Of a stretch of 64,000 nt of DNA, positions 1 through 8,651 are shown in pieces. The notes under the pieces were generated by a model, which saw nothing but the letters and a program-made list of their open reading frames with translations, was not told the origin of the DNA and made no database searches. This stretch comes from Thermocatellispora tengchongensis (GTDB taxonomy: Bacteria > Actinomycetota > Actinomycetes > Streptosporangiales > Streptosporangiaceae). Made by a program: the position numbers and the translations under genes. The stretch spans positions 1 to 64,000 of the forward strand of contig NZ_JACHGN010000019.1 in NCBI RefSeq assembly GCF_014202315.1. Direction: 5' to 3'. Positions within the stretch are counted from its first letter, which is position 1; each line of letters starts with the position of its first letter.

Positions 1-749
1 TGCACGATCCGATACGCATGCTTATCCGGAACGAAGTGCATGACCGCCAGCATCAGCACCGCCACCGGCCGGTCATCCCCGCCGAAGATCTCCCGCGCCG
101 CCTCGACGATCTTCTCCGGCTCGTACACATCCCCGTGCACCGCATGCGTGTGACGGTCGGTGGCCAGCAACGCCCGCGCGTGCGCCAGCACCACCGGATC
201 GTTGTCCACATAGACCACTTCGGCATCCGCACGCGTGGCCTGCGCCACCTCATGAACGTTGTTCATCGTCGGCAGCCCAGAGCCGATGTCCAGGAACCGG
301 CCGATCCCCGCCTTACCGGCCAGGAACTTCACCGCCCGACCCAGGAACCAGCGGTTCTGACGGGCCAGCAACGGCATCTGCGGAACGACCGCCTTGACCC
401 GATCACCCATCTCCCGGTCGGCGGCGGAGTTGTCCTTACCGCCGAGCCAGTAGTCGTACACCCGAGCGATATTCGGCATTGTGGCCTTCACGCTGTCAGC
501 CGGTAGAACGATGCCATGGATATTGCGCCGTTCATACTCAACCAAGCGCGCCCTAAGGATGTCGCTATTCGGTGCGCTTAGCTTGACTTCTTCGTTGTCA
601 AGCCGCTGAGCGACCCATTCCTGATGGATGCCGCTTGGCTTCTGGTCACGCCATATGTTCCAGCGCTCGAAGTACTCGGCCTGCAATTCTTCAACCGAAC
701 TCGGCCACGGGCCATGCAGACTTTCAGCTCTCTCCCTCTCGGGTCTCAC
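1..749 (-). CDS. SAM-dependent methyltransferase, DUF574 family (C-terminus beyond window)
   Basis: The frame from residue about 88 onward is a DUF574 S-adenosylmethionine-dependent methyltransferase: it has the family opening ARVYDYWLGGKDN, a glycine-rich FLDIGSGLPT SAM-binding loop and the acidic VYVDNDPVV motif. The substrate of this family is not established. The preceding 90 residues, rich in W and E (PWPSSVEELQAEYFERWN), are not part of the usual family and resemble a separate small protein. I chose the GTG at 749 because GGAGG lies 11 bases upstream and the frame is open throughout; an internal ATG at 479 would give the bare domain. It lies downstream of the XRE regulator on the same strand. 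The 3' end is cut by the window edge. Confidence 0.8.
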   Translation of the reverse strand, partial: MRPERERAESLHGPWPSSVEELQAEYFERWNIWRDQKPSGIHQEWVAQRLDNEEVKLSAPNSDILRARLVEYERRNIHGIVLPADSVKATMPNIARVYDYWLGGKDNSAADREMGDRVKAVVPQMPLLARQNRWFLGRAVKFLAGKAGIGRFLDIGSGLPTMNNVHEVAQATRADAEVVYVDNDPVVLAHARALLATDRHTHAVHGDVYEPEKIVEAAREIFGGDDRPVAVLMLAVMHFVPDKHAYRIV

Positions 750-870
750 CTCTCCGCACCTCCTTGCCGCCCTGATTGCTGCAAAGGTAGGTGAGGAGTT
801 CCCCACTAAACAGGAGCGCAGCACAGCCATTTGACTGTGCTGCGCCGGGAAAGGACTACGTTACGTGGTC

Positions 871-2091
871 CTACTCCTGGATGCCCATGAAGTCTGCCAA
901 CTGCCGTTGATGCTCTGTGAGTGATCGAACTCGCAGGGTGATCACGTCGCGTACCGTATCGCGCGCCATCTGCTGGTAGCGAAGCCATTGCGGGCTTCTC
1001 TGTCGTATGTCCAGCAGAAGCCCAACTGCCTTGTCTGGGTCGTTCGTCTGCACGTGCGCACGCGCTTCGTCGAGCAAGTGACGATCCCACTCCTCGCCTG
1101 TCATGTTCGCGTCTCGGGTCAACGAGGCAGACAGTTCGAGCGTCTTGGAAGGGTTGCCACCAACTAGGGCGTTCTCTGCGGACTTCAGGGCAACTGTTGT
1201 CGGGCCGAACGTCTTGCTATCGACGGTCTTGTGCTCGCGGTGGAGCGGGCCAGCCGCCGCCGCCGCCATGCCTATGTACTCGCGAGCCTCGTGAGGGCGA
1301 TTATTCCTCGCTGCGGCTGCACTCGCTCTCAGGAGCATCCAGCCCCACGCTGCTAGCTGATCAGGCGTGGCTTTGGAGATCTGCGGCTCAAGCTCTTGCG
1401 CGGTCGAGGCACACAACCGCTCGACCTCATCGAAACGCCCCTGACGCAACATTGCGTGCGCTTGGCCACTTACCGCCGCCGCCGCAAGCGGCGTATCTCC
1501 GATCTCCAGCGCATCACGCAACGACATGTGAAGCGCCACCAGCGCCAAGTCATGTGCTCTGACTTGGATGAGGTATCGACCGGCCAGCCCCACGATGTTG
1601 GCACGCGTGCGGAGTGTTTCGCCTCGTTGCGCCTCCCCGCCGCCTTCGACGTGGTGATGAGCCGACCGGATCAGCGCAGGAAGGAATCCGGCAAGACGAT
1701 CGTAACGGTCAGAGTGATAGGCGTCGGTCATCGCGTTGACCGCCCTGTTCAGGCGCGCTAGATCGAGTTCATCGCCGTCAGCCGTGCCATATACAGGACG
1801 ACCGCTTAGGCCCAACGGCGGATTGATCGCAGACCGGATATCACTTAGCACGGCTTCATCGTGATCAGCTTCACGTGGTTCGGGTGAGGTAGATCCGACG
1901 AACGTAAGGGTTACCACGCCAAGTGCGCGCGCTAGCTGATGAAGCGTCTCCAGCCGGGCACTACCGCCCTGTTCGATCTTCTTTACCACTCCCACACTGA
2001 GGTTGGCTGCGTGGGCTACCTCCTCCTGGGTCATCCCCCGCCGTCTGCGAATCTCTCTTAGGCGATCCCCGATTGACTCATGATCAGGCAC
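871..2091 (-). CDS. XRE-family transcriptional regulator with long helical C-terminus
   Basis: A 406-residue protein. Residues 5-60 form a Cro/C1-type helix-turn-helix (IGDRLREIRRRRGMTQEEVA, then LSVGVVKKIEQG). The remaining 340 residues are alpha-helical and TPR-like, as in actinomycete XRE proteins that sense a ligand or partner through the C-terminus. The open frame extends 33 codons further, but the GTG at 2091 is preceded by GGAGAAGG and starts just before the HTH, so it is preferred. It is probably cotranscribed with the DUF574 methyltransferase 121 bases downstream, a common pairing in actinomycetes. The regulated genes are unknown. Confidence 0.85.
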   Translation of the reverse strand: MPDHESIGDRLREIRRRRGMTQEEVAHAANLSVGVVKKIEQGGSARLETLHQLARALGVVTLTFVGSTSPEPREADHDEAVLSDIRSAINPPLGLSGRPVYGTADGDELDLARLNRAVNAMTDAYHSDRYDRLAGFLPALIRSAHHHVEGGGEAQRGETLRTRANIVGLAGRYLIQVRAHDLALVALHMSLRDALEIGDTPLAAAAVSGQAHAMLRQGRFDEVERLCASTAQELEPQISKATPDQLAAWGWMLLRASAAAARNNRPHEAREYIGMAAAAAGPLHREHKTVDSKTFGPTTVALKSAENALVGGNPSKTLELSASLTRDANMTGEEWDRHLLDEARAHVQTNDPDKAVGLLLDIRQRSPQWLRYQQMARDTVRDVITLRVRSLTEHQRQLADFMGIQE

Positions 2092-2714
2092 TGTGCACCT
2101 TCTCCTAGCCCGTCCTAGATGCACTCCTAGGCTATCTGCCCGTAGCCGAGAGCGCTTAGTCCCGAAGCCCACCCCGGATTCCTGAGTCATGCCCGAGGGG
2201 GATAGATCAAAATCAGGGGGCGCTCAGCTCTGGGAGGGGGAGGCCCGCTCATCCTGACGGCCCGTTGTGGCTGGGGTGGGCTGGTTCTCCCGCCCGACTT
2301 CGGCCCCGGGGCAAGCTGAGCATGCCGACTCCTCCAGATCAAGGCCGTCTGTGCGGGATGGCATCCCATGACCGAGGAACGACGACCGGTCAACGTACAC
2401 GCGAAGACGGCCTTGACCTTCCGTCCCCGGCATGCTGCCCCGGTATCGGGCCGAAGCAGACGGGAGAACCAGCCAGCGGGTATGGTGCGGGAAGCGAGGC
2501 GACCCCCACGCCACCGGCCCGCGAGCCGACACAGACTAGGCCCCTGACCAGGGGAAACAGCCCGCCAACGTTGGCCCGTGTATGGCCCGTGAACAGTGAG
2601 CCCCGGCGAGTCTCAGCGAGTACCAGTGAGACACCGCCACCTACCCCAACGCCGCATCTTCCCAGGTCAGAGCACAGATCAGCCCCATGACCAGCTACCC
2701 AGCTCCGCTGTGGG
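2092..2714. other. Intergenic stretch with a long-range inverted repeat, no convincing gene
   Basis: No reading frame here has recognisable protein character. It contains a perfect 12-bp inverted repeat (2339-2350, TCAAGGCCGTCT, and 2405-2416) separated by 54 bases. The right end abuts the response regulator that lacks its first half, so the stretch probably includes a recombination scar. It may be the remnant of a mobile element end, but no transposase frame is visible. Confidence 0.4.
2339..2416. repeat. Perfect 12-bp inverted repeat with a 54-base loop
   Basis: TCAAGGCCGTCT at 2339-2350 recurs in reverse complement at 2405-2416. The arms are too far apart for a typical terminator. They could be relics of an element or a large regulatory hairpin. 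No protein frame fits the interval. Confidence 0.5.
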
Positions 2715-3236
2715 ATGGTGCGTCCTTTTGTCGTGCTGATGGACATCCGCATGCCCGGCGTGGACGGCCTGGTCGCCACCAGGCGGATCACCGAGGACCC
2801 GGAGCTGGCCCACACCAAGGTGATCGTGCTGACCACCTTCGAGCGCGACGAGTACGTCTTCGACGCCCTGCGCTACGGCGCCAGCGGCTTCCTGCTCAAG
2901 GACACCAAGCCCGCCGACCTGCTGTCGGCGATCCGGCTGGTCGTGCAGGGCGGCGCGCTGCTGTCGCCCTCGGTCACCCGCAAGGTCGTCAGCGAGTTCG
3001 TCTCGCGGTCGCCGCGCCCGATCCGGCCCCACCCCGGCCTCGACCGCCTCACCGACCGCGAGCGCGAGGTGCTGTGCCTGGTCGCGGAGGGCCTGAACAA
3101 CGACGAGATCGCCGCCCGGCTCGGGGTCAGCCCGGCCACGGCCCGCACCCATGTCAGCCGGACCATGATCAAGCTCTCCGCCCGCGACCGCGCCCAGCTC
3201 GTGGTCTTCGCCTACCAGTCGGGCCTGGTGCCGTGA
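2715..3236 (+). pseudogene. NarL/LuxR-type response regulator lacking the N-terminal half of its receiver domain
   Basis: The first coherent residues are VVLMDIRMPGVDG, which surround the phospho-acceptor aspartate normally near residue 54. The conserved lysine region follows (LLKDTKPADLL), and then a full LuxR helix-turn-helix (LTDREREVLCLVAEGLNNDE, GVSPATARTHVSRTMIKL). The first 45-50 residues, with the N-terminal acidic pair that binds Mg2+, are absent. Upstream DNA encodes nothing similar, and ATG 2715 lies right at the break. A receiver without the acidic pocket should not be phosphorylated normally, so this is probably a remnant, though the DNA-binding half could still be made. No kinase partner is adjacent; the nearest is at 10.5-11.8 kb. 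Confidence 0.75.
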
Positions 3237-3252
3237 TCCTTGTGTGGTCTGT

Positions 3253-4047
3253 TCAGCCCTGCCCGATCAGATGCGGTTCGGCGCCGCGCCGCAGGATGCG
3301 CCGCCGCAGCCGTACGATGCCGGGGCCCGGCTCGGCGCCGGCCTCCTCGGCGAGCCGGTTGCGGAACCTGGTGTAGACGTTCAGCGCCTCGACCGGGCGG
3401 CCGGAGCGCTGGTAGGCCAGCATCAGCAGCTCGGTCACCCGCTCGTCGGGCGGCCCGGCGTGCGCCACGGCCGACAGCTCCGGGATGAGCCGCGCGTGGT
3501 GCCCCAGCCGCAGCTCGGCCTCCAGGCACTCGATCACCGCGTCCCGGTGCTCCTGCCGCAGCCGCTCGCGCTGCTCGGCCGCCCACCGGCCGGGAAGCCC
3601 GCGCAGCGGCTCGCCCGCAGGCACCAGCCCGTCGGCGCCCCACTCACGCAGCGCCGCGCGCAGGCCCCGCGCCGCCGCCTCGTCGTCGTGGCGCAGCGCC
3701 GCCCGCGCCTTGTGCGCCTGGTCGCGGAAGCGGTGCACGTCCACCTCTTCGCGCCCCGCGATCAGCCGGTAGGCCCCGCCCCGGCCGTCGGGCAGCATGT
3801 CCTGGGTCCCGGACGCGGTCCTGCCCAGGCTGTGGCGCAGCTCGCTGGCGTAGTGGTGGACGACCTTGCGCGCGCTCTTGATGGGCTCGTCGTCCCAGAG
3901 CGTGACGATCAGCTCGTCGATCGAGACCGGCTCCGCATCGGCGAGCAGGAGTACGGCCAGCATTAATCGCTGTTTCCGGTCGCCGATATGCACCCAGCTC
4001 TGTCCCCTGTGGGCGTCCACTTCGCGTAACAATCGAAAGCGCATCAT
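3253..4047 (-). CDS. SARP-family transcriptional activator (winged helix plus BTAD)
   Basis: A 264-residue single-unit SARP. Residues 1-100 form an OmpR-like DNA-binding domain (RKQRLMLAVLLLADAEPVSI, WDDEPIKSARKVVHHYASEL). The rest is the helical bacterial transcriptional activation domain, ending with the family motif YTRFRNRLAEEAGAEPGP. SARPs usually switch on secondary-metabolite genes, but no biosynthetic cluster is in the window. ATG 4047 is preceded by GGAGGAGG at ideal spacing. The computed frame runs 117 codons further upstream, without homology. The gene converges with the truncated response regulator and diverges from the DUF397 gene at 4204. Confidence 0.85.
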   Translation of the reverse strand: MMRFRLLREVDAHRGQSWVHIGDRKQRLMLAVLLLADAEPVSIDELIVTLWDDEPIKSARKVVHHYASELRHSLGRTASGTQDMLPDGRGGAYRLIAGREEVDVHRFRDQAHKARAALRHDDEAAARGLRAALREWGADGLVPAGEPLRGLPGRWAAEQRERLRQEHRDAVIECLEAELRLGHHARLIPELSAVAHAGPPDERVTELLMLAYQRSGRPVEALNVYTRFRNRLAEEAGAEPGPGIVRLRRRILRRGAEPHLIGQG

Positions 4048-4203
4048 GTGCCTCCTCCTTCCGGGCGTGCGCATGGGCACGGGGTACGGCATTCGCGTGC
4101 GGTCCCGCGCAATTCCGCGGCGGGCCTGTGGTGAGCCGCCAGGATCATCTCCCCGCCGAGCGCGGCAGGCGATATTTGATGCGTATCGCGCGCAGAAGGA
4201 GAA

Positions 4204-4422
4204 ATGATGGGCAGCGCTCGGGAAAACCGGCGGCGGGGCGCCGAATGGTTCAAGGCGAGCTTCAGCGACAACGGCGGCGGCTGCGTCGAGGTCGCCATCG
4301 GCGATGACGGCGTCGCGGTGCGCGACTCCAAGGACCCCTCGGGCCCGGTGCTCCGCTTCACCGACCTGGAGTGGGCGGCGTTCATCGCCGGAGTGCACGC
4401 CGGGGAGTTCGACCTCGGATAA
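4204..4422 (+). CDS. DUF397 domain protein
   Basis: A 72-residue protein with the DUF397 pattern: W/F-K-A-SFSDNGGGCVEVA, VAVRDSKDPSGPVLRF, and a C-terminal W-AAFIAGVHAGEFD. Such proteins usually accompany an XRE/DUF5753 regulator, and the convergent gene at 4529-5407 is one. In Streptomyces such pairs act in development or antibiotic regulation, with the small protein as partner or antagonist of the XRE protein. The start is ATG ATG at 4204/4207 behind AAGGAG. Confidence 0.85.
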   Translation: MMGSARENRRRGAEWFKASFSDNGGGCVEVAIGDDGVAVRDSKDPSGPVLRFTDLEWAAFIAGVHAGEFDLG

Positions 4423-4528
4423 GGGCCCGAGCCCAGGCGAGGGCCACGGCGGGCGGGGGGCGCCGCGTACGGGGAGCGGCGCCCTCCGTCGCCGCGGGCG
4501 GCCTGGCTGAGCGGCGCGGACATCGAGG

Positions 4529-5407
4529 TCATCGGTCCAGGGCGCGGACGTCGGCGGCGAGCGCCGAGAGGAACTCCCGCGCCTCGTCGTCGTAGATCGC
4601 GGTGCCGCTCAGCAGCGACCACTGCCGGGTGTAGATCGCGACGTCCTCCGCGTCGTGCGCCGTCAGCCTGACGTGGGTGGTCTCGATCTCCACGAAAGTG
4701 CCCTCGGCGGCGTCGTCGCCGATGTCGGTGTCATAGATGGTGAAACCGTGGGAGGGGAACACCACGGCCTCCCTGTTGTGCGGTATCAGCCCGATGGTGA
4801 CGTTCTCCAGCGTGCTGACCGACGCCACCCGGTCCAATTGCGCGAGCAGCAGCCGGGGCGGTCCGGGCCGGCACCGCAGCGCCGCCTCGGTAATCAGGAA
4901 TTCGAAACGCCGGCTTTCCTGATAAAGCGCGAGCTGGCGCTGCAACCGGGCCGCGAGCGCCATCGCGAGGTCACCGTCCGAATACGGAGGGTCGAACAGC
5001 GCGAACACCCGCCTGGCGTACTCGGCCGTCTGCAGCAGGCCCGGAATCAGCGTCGGCTGGAAAACCCGCACCAGCCGCGCCTGGTCCTCCTGCTCCCGGA
5101 TGTCGTCCTGGAGGTGGGCCTGCCGCTGCAGCTCCGCCCGCCAGGTGTGCACCTCGGTGAACGCCGACTCGGTCATCTCGCTCAGCCACGCCCGCGTCTC
5201 CGGGGACGCCTCCACCGCCTCGGCCCACGCCGTGACCTCCGGCATGGTGGGGATCACGGTGCCGGACTCGATCCGGGACACCTTGGACTGGCTGATCCCG
5301 ATGCGGGTGGCCAGATCGCGCCCGGAGATCCCGGCGAGATCGCGCAGCCGGCGCAGTTCCGTGGCGAGCCGCTGCCGCTTCCCCGGCGCCGCCCCCGTGC
5401 CCTTCAT
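4529..5407 (-). CDS. XRE-family regulator with DUF5753 domain
   Basis: A 292-residue protein. Residues 10-65 are a Cro/C1 helix-turn-helix (LATELRRLRDLAGISGRDLA, GISQSKVSRIESG). DUF5753 follows, with the hallmark FQPTLIPGLLQTAEYARRVF and NVTIGLIPHNREAVVFPSHG. ATG 5407 starts MKGTGAAPGK; a 12-codon extension to 5443 has no support. It is the regulator half of the pair with the DUF397 gene at 4204-4422, arranged tail to tail. DNA targets are unknown. Confidence 0.9.
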   Translation of the reverse strand: MKGTGAAPGKRQRLATELRRLRDLAGISGRDLATRIGISQSKVSRIESGTVIPTMPEVTAWAEAVEASPETRAWLSEMTESAFTEVHTWRAELQRQAHLQDDIREQEDQARLVRVFQPTLIPGLLQTAEYARRVFALFDPPYSDGDLAMALAARLQRQLALYQESRRFEFLITEAALRCRPGPPRLLLAQLDRVASVSTLENVTIGLIPHNREAVVFPSHGFTIYDTDIGDDAAEGTFVEIETTHVRLTAHDAEDVAIYTRQWSLLSGTAIYDDEAREFLSALAADVRALDR

Positions 5408-5699
5408 CTTCCGCACCCCCGGGGCCGCCCGGCAATCGCGCACGGCCCGATTACCTGATTCGATCAGATGCCAAACGATGTAGCACTTAATCAGTCCGCA
5501 CGGAGGATGTCAACACCGTGTAGATCTGACGGCGTTGCCGGGCTTGCAGGGGTAATGGGGGTAAGGCCGGGTTCGCCGACCCGAACCGAGTTCGGGTGAT
5601 TCGCTTTGAGTTGTTTTGATGCGAACGCCCACGTTTACCGGGCGAGCCTGCGGACTGAGTACTCTCACATGGCTGGCGGTGACTCAAAGGGCGGGTGCG

Positions 5700-7307
5700 A
5701 TGACGACGGCGGCCACAGGCGACGACATCATGGCGGAGGCGCGGCGGCGGCGGACCTTCGCGGTGATCAGCCACCCCGACGCGGGCAAGTCCACCATGAC
5801 CGAGGCCCTGGCGCTGCACGCCTCGGCGATCATCGAGGCCGGCGCGGTGCACGGCAAGGCGGGGCGGCGCGGCGTCACCTCCGACTGGATGGAGATCGAG
5901 CGGGCCCGCGGCATCTCCATCACCTCGGCCGCGCTGCGCTTCGAGTACCGCGGCCACATGTTCAACCTGGTGGACACCCCCGGCCACGCCGACTTCTCCG
6001 AGGACACCTACCGGGTGCTCGCGGCCGTCGACTGCGCGGTGATGCTGATCGACGCGGCCAAGGGCATGGAGCCGCAGACCATGAAGCTGTTCGAGGTCTG
6101 CCGGCACCGCCGCATCCCGGTCATCACCTTCGTCAACAAGTGGGACCGCCCGGGGCGTGAGGCGCTGGAGCTGCTGGACGAGATCGAGCAGCGTACCGGC
6201 CTGCGGCCCACCCCGATCACCTGGCCGGTCGGCATCGCGGGCGACTTCCACGGCGTCGCCGACCGCCTGGAGGACCGGATCATCCGCTACGTGCGCACCC
6301 CCGGCGGGGCCACCAAGGCGCTGGAGAGCGAGCTGACCCCGGCGCAGGCCGAGGCCGAGCTGGGCGACGACTGGCGGCGCGCGGAGGAGGAGATCGCGCT
6401 GCTCGCCGAAATCGGCGCCGACCACGACCAGAAGGAGTTCGAGGCGCACCAGTCCACGCCGGTGCTGTTCGGCGCGGCGCTGTCCAACTTCGGCGTGGCC
6501 CGGCTGCTGGACGCGATGGTGGATCTGGCCCCGCCGCCCTCGCCGCGCGACGACGTCGCCGGTGCGCCGCGCCCGCTGGCCGCGCCGTTCTCCGGCCTGG
6601 TGTTCAAGGTCCAGGCCAACATGGACCCGGCCCACCGCGACCGGATCGCGTTCGTCCGCGTCTGCTCCGGCCACTTCCGGCGCGGCATGGTGCTCACCCA
6701 CGCCGCCACCGGCCGCCCGTTCGCCACCAAGTACGCCCAGGCGGTCTTCGGCCAGGACCGCGCCACCATCGACGACGCCTTCCCCGGCGATGTGGTCGGC
6801 CTGGTGAACGCCGGCGCGCTGCGCCCCGGCGACACCCTGTACGAGGGCCCGGCCGTGACCTTCCCCCCGATCCCGAGCTTCGCCCCCGAGCACTTCGCGG
6901 TGGCCCGCTCGCGCAGCAGCGGCAAGGCCAAGCAGTTCCGCCGCGGCATCGACCAGCTCGACGCCGAGGGCGTGATCCAGGTGCTCCGCTCCGACCTGCG
7001 CGGCGACCAGGCCCCGGTGCTGGCCGCGGTGGGGCCGATGCAGTTCGAGGTGGTCCAGCACCGCCTGGCCGCCGAGTTCGGCGCCGAGATCACGCTGGAC
7101 CGCCTCGACTACACCCTGGCCCGGCGCACCGACGCCGCCTCGGCCGAACGGCTCGCGCGGCAGCGCGGCGCGGAGGTCCTGACCCGCAGCGGCGACCAGG
7201 CCCTGCTGGCCCTGTTCACCGACCGCTGGCGGATGAACTCCATCAAGGCCGACCACCCGGACCTGCTCCTGGCCCCCCTGATCGCCGACACCACGGCCGG
7301 GAGCTGA
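5700..7307 (+). CDS. prfC: Peptide chain release factor 3 (translational GTPase)
   Basis: A 535-residue RF3, which uses GTP to recycle RF1/RF2 from terminated ribosomes. The G motifs are clear: G1 HPDAGKST (residues 24-31), the RGISITSA switch I, G3 DTPGHADFSEDTYR, G4 NKWDR. After the G domain come the beta-barrel domain (FSGLVFKVQANMDPAHRDRI) and the RF3 C-terminal domain (GPMQFEVVQHRLAAEFGAEI). ATG 5700 begins MTTAATGDD. The frame is open for 28 more codons but that part lacks family character. Convergent with the hemerythrin gene; both share one terminator hairpin. Confidence 0.96.
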   Translation: MTTAATGDDIMAEARRRRTFAVISHPDAGKSTMTEALALHASAIIEAGAVHGKAGRRGVTSDWMEIERARGISITSAALRFEYRGHMFNLVDTPGHADFSEDTYRVLAAVDCAVMLIDAAKGMEPQTMKLFEVCRHRRIPVITFVNKWDRPGREALELLDEIEQRTGLRPTPITWPVGIAGDFHGVADRLEDRIIRYVRTPGGATKALESELTPAQAEAELGDDWRRAEEEIALLAEIGADHDQKEFEAHQSTPVLFGAALSNFGVARLLDAMVDLAPPPSPRDDVAGAPRPLAAPFSGLVFKVQANMDPAHRDRIAFVRVCSGHFRRGMVLTHAATGRPFATKYAQAVFGQDRATIDDAFPGDVVGLVNAGALRPGDTLYEGPAVTFPPIPSFAPEHFAVARSRSSGKAKQFRRGIDQLDAEGVIQVLRSDLRGDQAPVLAAVGPMQFEVVQHRLAAEFGAEITLDRLDYTLARRTDAASAERLARQRGAEVLTRSGDQALLALFTDRWRMNSIKADHPDLLLAPLIADTTAGS

Positions 7308-7323
7308 TCGGGCGGCCGATCAG
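7304..7323. terminator. Bidirectional terminator shared by prfC and the hemerythrin gene
   Basis: A perfect 8-bp stem CTGATCGG/CCGATCAG with a GCGG loop overlaps the stop codons of both convergent genes (7305-7307 and 7320-7322). There is no long T tract, as is common in actinomycetes. Confidence 0.7.
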
Positions 7324-7898
7324 GCGCCGGCCTTCTGCAGCGCCTTCTCCAGCTCCTCCCTGGACATGTGCGAGCGCCCCGGGATGTCGGCCTGCTGGGC
7401 GCGCTCGTACAGCTCGGCCTTGGTGAGGTGTTCGCCCTCGGCCTTCCGCTGGCGGGGCGGGCGGGCGCCGGCGGCCTCGACGGCCAGCGCGTTCATCTCC
7501 TCCTTGCGGCGCTCCATGAACGCGGCGCCGAGCTTGCTCCGCTGCTTCTCGTCGGTCTTGTCCGCCAGTTTGGGCAGGATCTCGTTCTCCTCCTCCTGGA
7601 CGTGCTGCGTGACGGACTTGATCAGCTTGTCCAGCGCCTGACGGAACTCCGGGGAGCCCGGCTCGGCCCGCCTGACCGAGTCCATGAGGATCTCGGCCTC
7701 CTTGTGCTCCTCCAGGCTGTGGTGGGCGTCGAGCCCCGGGTAGACGCGGTCCTCCTCGGCGCGGGCGTGCGCGGTGAGGAGGGCGTGCAGCTCCAGGACG
7801 GACTTCTTCTGGTCGCCCTGGCCCGACTTGATCCGCTCGAACAGCTCCTCTATCTTGCGATGGTCGTCCGTGATCAGCGTGATGACGTCGTTCTTCAT
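7320..7898 (-). CDS. Hemerythrin (HHE) domain protein with C-terminal Rho_N/SAP-like tail
   Basis: A 192-residue cytoplasmic protein. Residues 1-125 form the four-helix HHE cation-binding domain with the iron ligands visible: HRKIEELF (H13), LTAHARAEEDRVYPGL, HHSLEEHKEAE and VTQHVQEEENEILP. The tail LTKAELYERAQQADIPGRS resembles a Rho N-terminal/SAP nucleic-acid-binding helix pair, often fused to actinomycete HHE proteins. The family senses oxygen, iron or oxidants. ATG 7898 (MKNDVITLI) is preferred over a start 11 codons upstream. It sits beside Hsp20, suggesting a stress role. Confidence 0.88.
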   Translation of the reverse strand: MKNDVITLITDDHRKIEELFERIKSGQGDQKKSVLELHALLTAHARAEEDRVYPGLDAHHSLEEHKEAEILMDSVRRAEPGSPEFRQALDKLIKSVTQHVQEEENEILPKLADKTDEKQRSKLGAAFMERRKEEMNALAVEAAGARPPRQRKAEGEHLTKAELYERAQQADIPGRSHMSREELEKALQKAGA

Positions 7899-8035
7899 AC
7901 TGACGCCGCTACCCGTGACCCGCGGTCCCATTCACCCGGCCGCGTCTTGTCACCTGGCCGGATCGTCCACGGCGGCGCTCCCCGCGGCACACGCCGGCCG
8001 GGGCACGTCCGCGCCCCGGCCGGTGGCTCCGCCGC

Positions 8036-8467
8036 TCAGCCCTTCTCGACGGCGATCCGGCGTCCGGGCTGCTTCTCCTCCTCCAGCCCGACGCTCACCT
8101 CCAGGACGCCGTCGGTGTAGGACGCCTTGACGTCCTCCTCGTTGGCGCCCCGGGGCAGCATCACGCTGCGGCGCAGCGAGCCGTACCGGAACTCCGAGCG
8201 GTGTTCCTCCTTGGTCTCCGAGGTCCGCTCGGCGCGGATGTCCAGCATCCCGTCACCGACCGTGATCTCGACGTCCTTGTCGGGGTCCACGCCGGGCAGC
8301 TCCGCCCGCACGACGTAGCGCCCCCCGGCGACGAACTCCTCGATCCGGATGGCCGGGGCGAGCGAGCCGAACCCCGCGAGCGGCGACTCCAGCCAGTCCA
8401 TGATCTCCGGGAACCCCCACCGCACGGGCGCCGTGCGGCCGCGGTCCCGGCGGGACAGCAATGCCAT
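8036..8467 (-). CDS. Hsp20/alpha-crystallin small heat-shock protein
   Basis: A 143-residue ATP-independent chaperone. The alpha-crystallin domain spans roughly residues 40-130 (YVVRAELPGVDPDKDVEITV, FRYGSLRRSVMLPRGANEED, then SYTDGVLEVSV) and ends with an I-x-V-like tail (RRIAVEKG). ATG 8467 has AAGGAGGG upstream; a longer frame to 8617 is not supported. It is divergent from the CobW-like gene, with about 185 bases between them. Confidence 0.93.
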   Translation of the reverse strand: MALLSRRDRGRTAPVRWGFPEIMDWLESPLAGFGSLAPAIRIEEFVAGGRYVVRAELPGVDPDKDVEITVGDGMLDIRAERTSETKEEHRSEFRYGSLRRSVMLPRGANEEDVKASYTDGVLEVSVGLEEEKQPGRRIAVEKG

Positions 8468-8604
8468 CGTCACATCCCTCCTTGACGCGAACACCTCCAG
8501 TCCACGCCCGCCGCGCGGGCAGGACCAGGGACGAACGTCCCTACTCCCGCTACCCACCTCCCCGTCCGGCAGGCACCCCCTGCCATCGCCGGACTCGCTA
8601 TGCC

Positions 8605-8627
8605 ATGATAACGACAACCGTTTTCAT
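8605..8627 (+). promoter_or_regulatory. Candidate Zur (zinc repressor) operator
   Basis: The palindrome ATGATAACG(N5)CGTTTTCAT has one mismatch between 9-bp arms, and contains the AT-rich TGA..AAC/GTTTTCA elements of actinobacterial Zur boxes. It lies 25 bases before the start of a COG0523 metallochaperone, a classic Zur target. The assignment rests on resemblance and context. Confidence 0.55.
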
Positions 8628-8651
8628 ACTTTCGGACACCGAGGAGGTCCT

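Noticed and set aside
2265-2690. 141-residue plus-strand frame upstream of the response regulator
   Set aside because: Pro/Thr/Ser-rich with no conserved pattern; not reliable as a gene.
3244-3966. 240-residue plus-strand frame over the SARP gene
   Set aside because: Antisense to a clear SARP; Arg/Pro/Val-rich, no motif.
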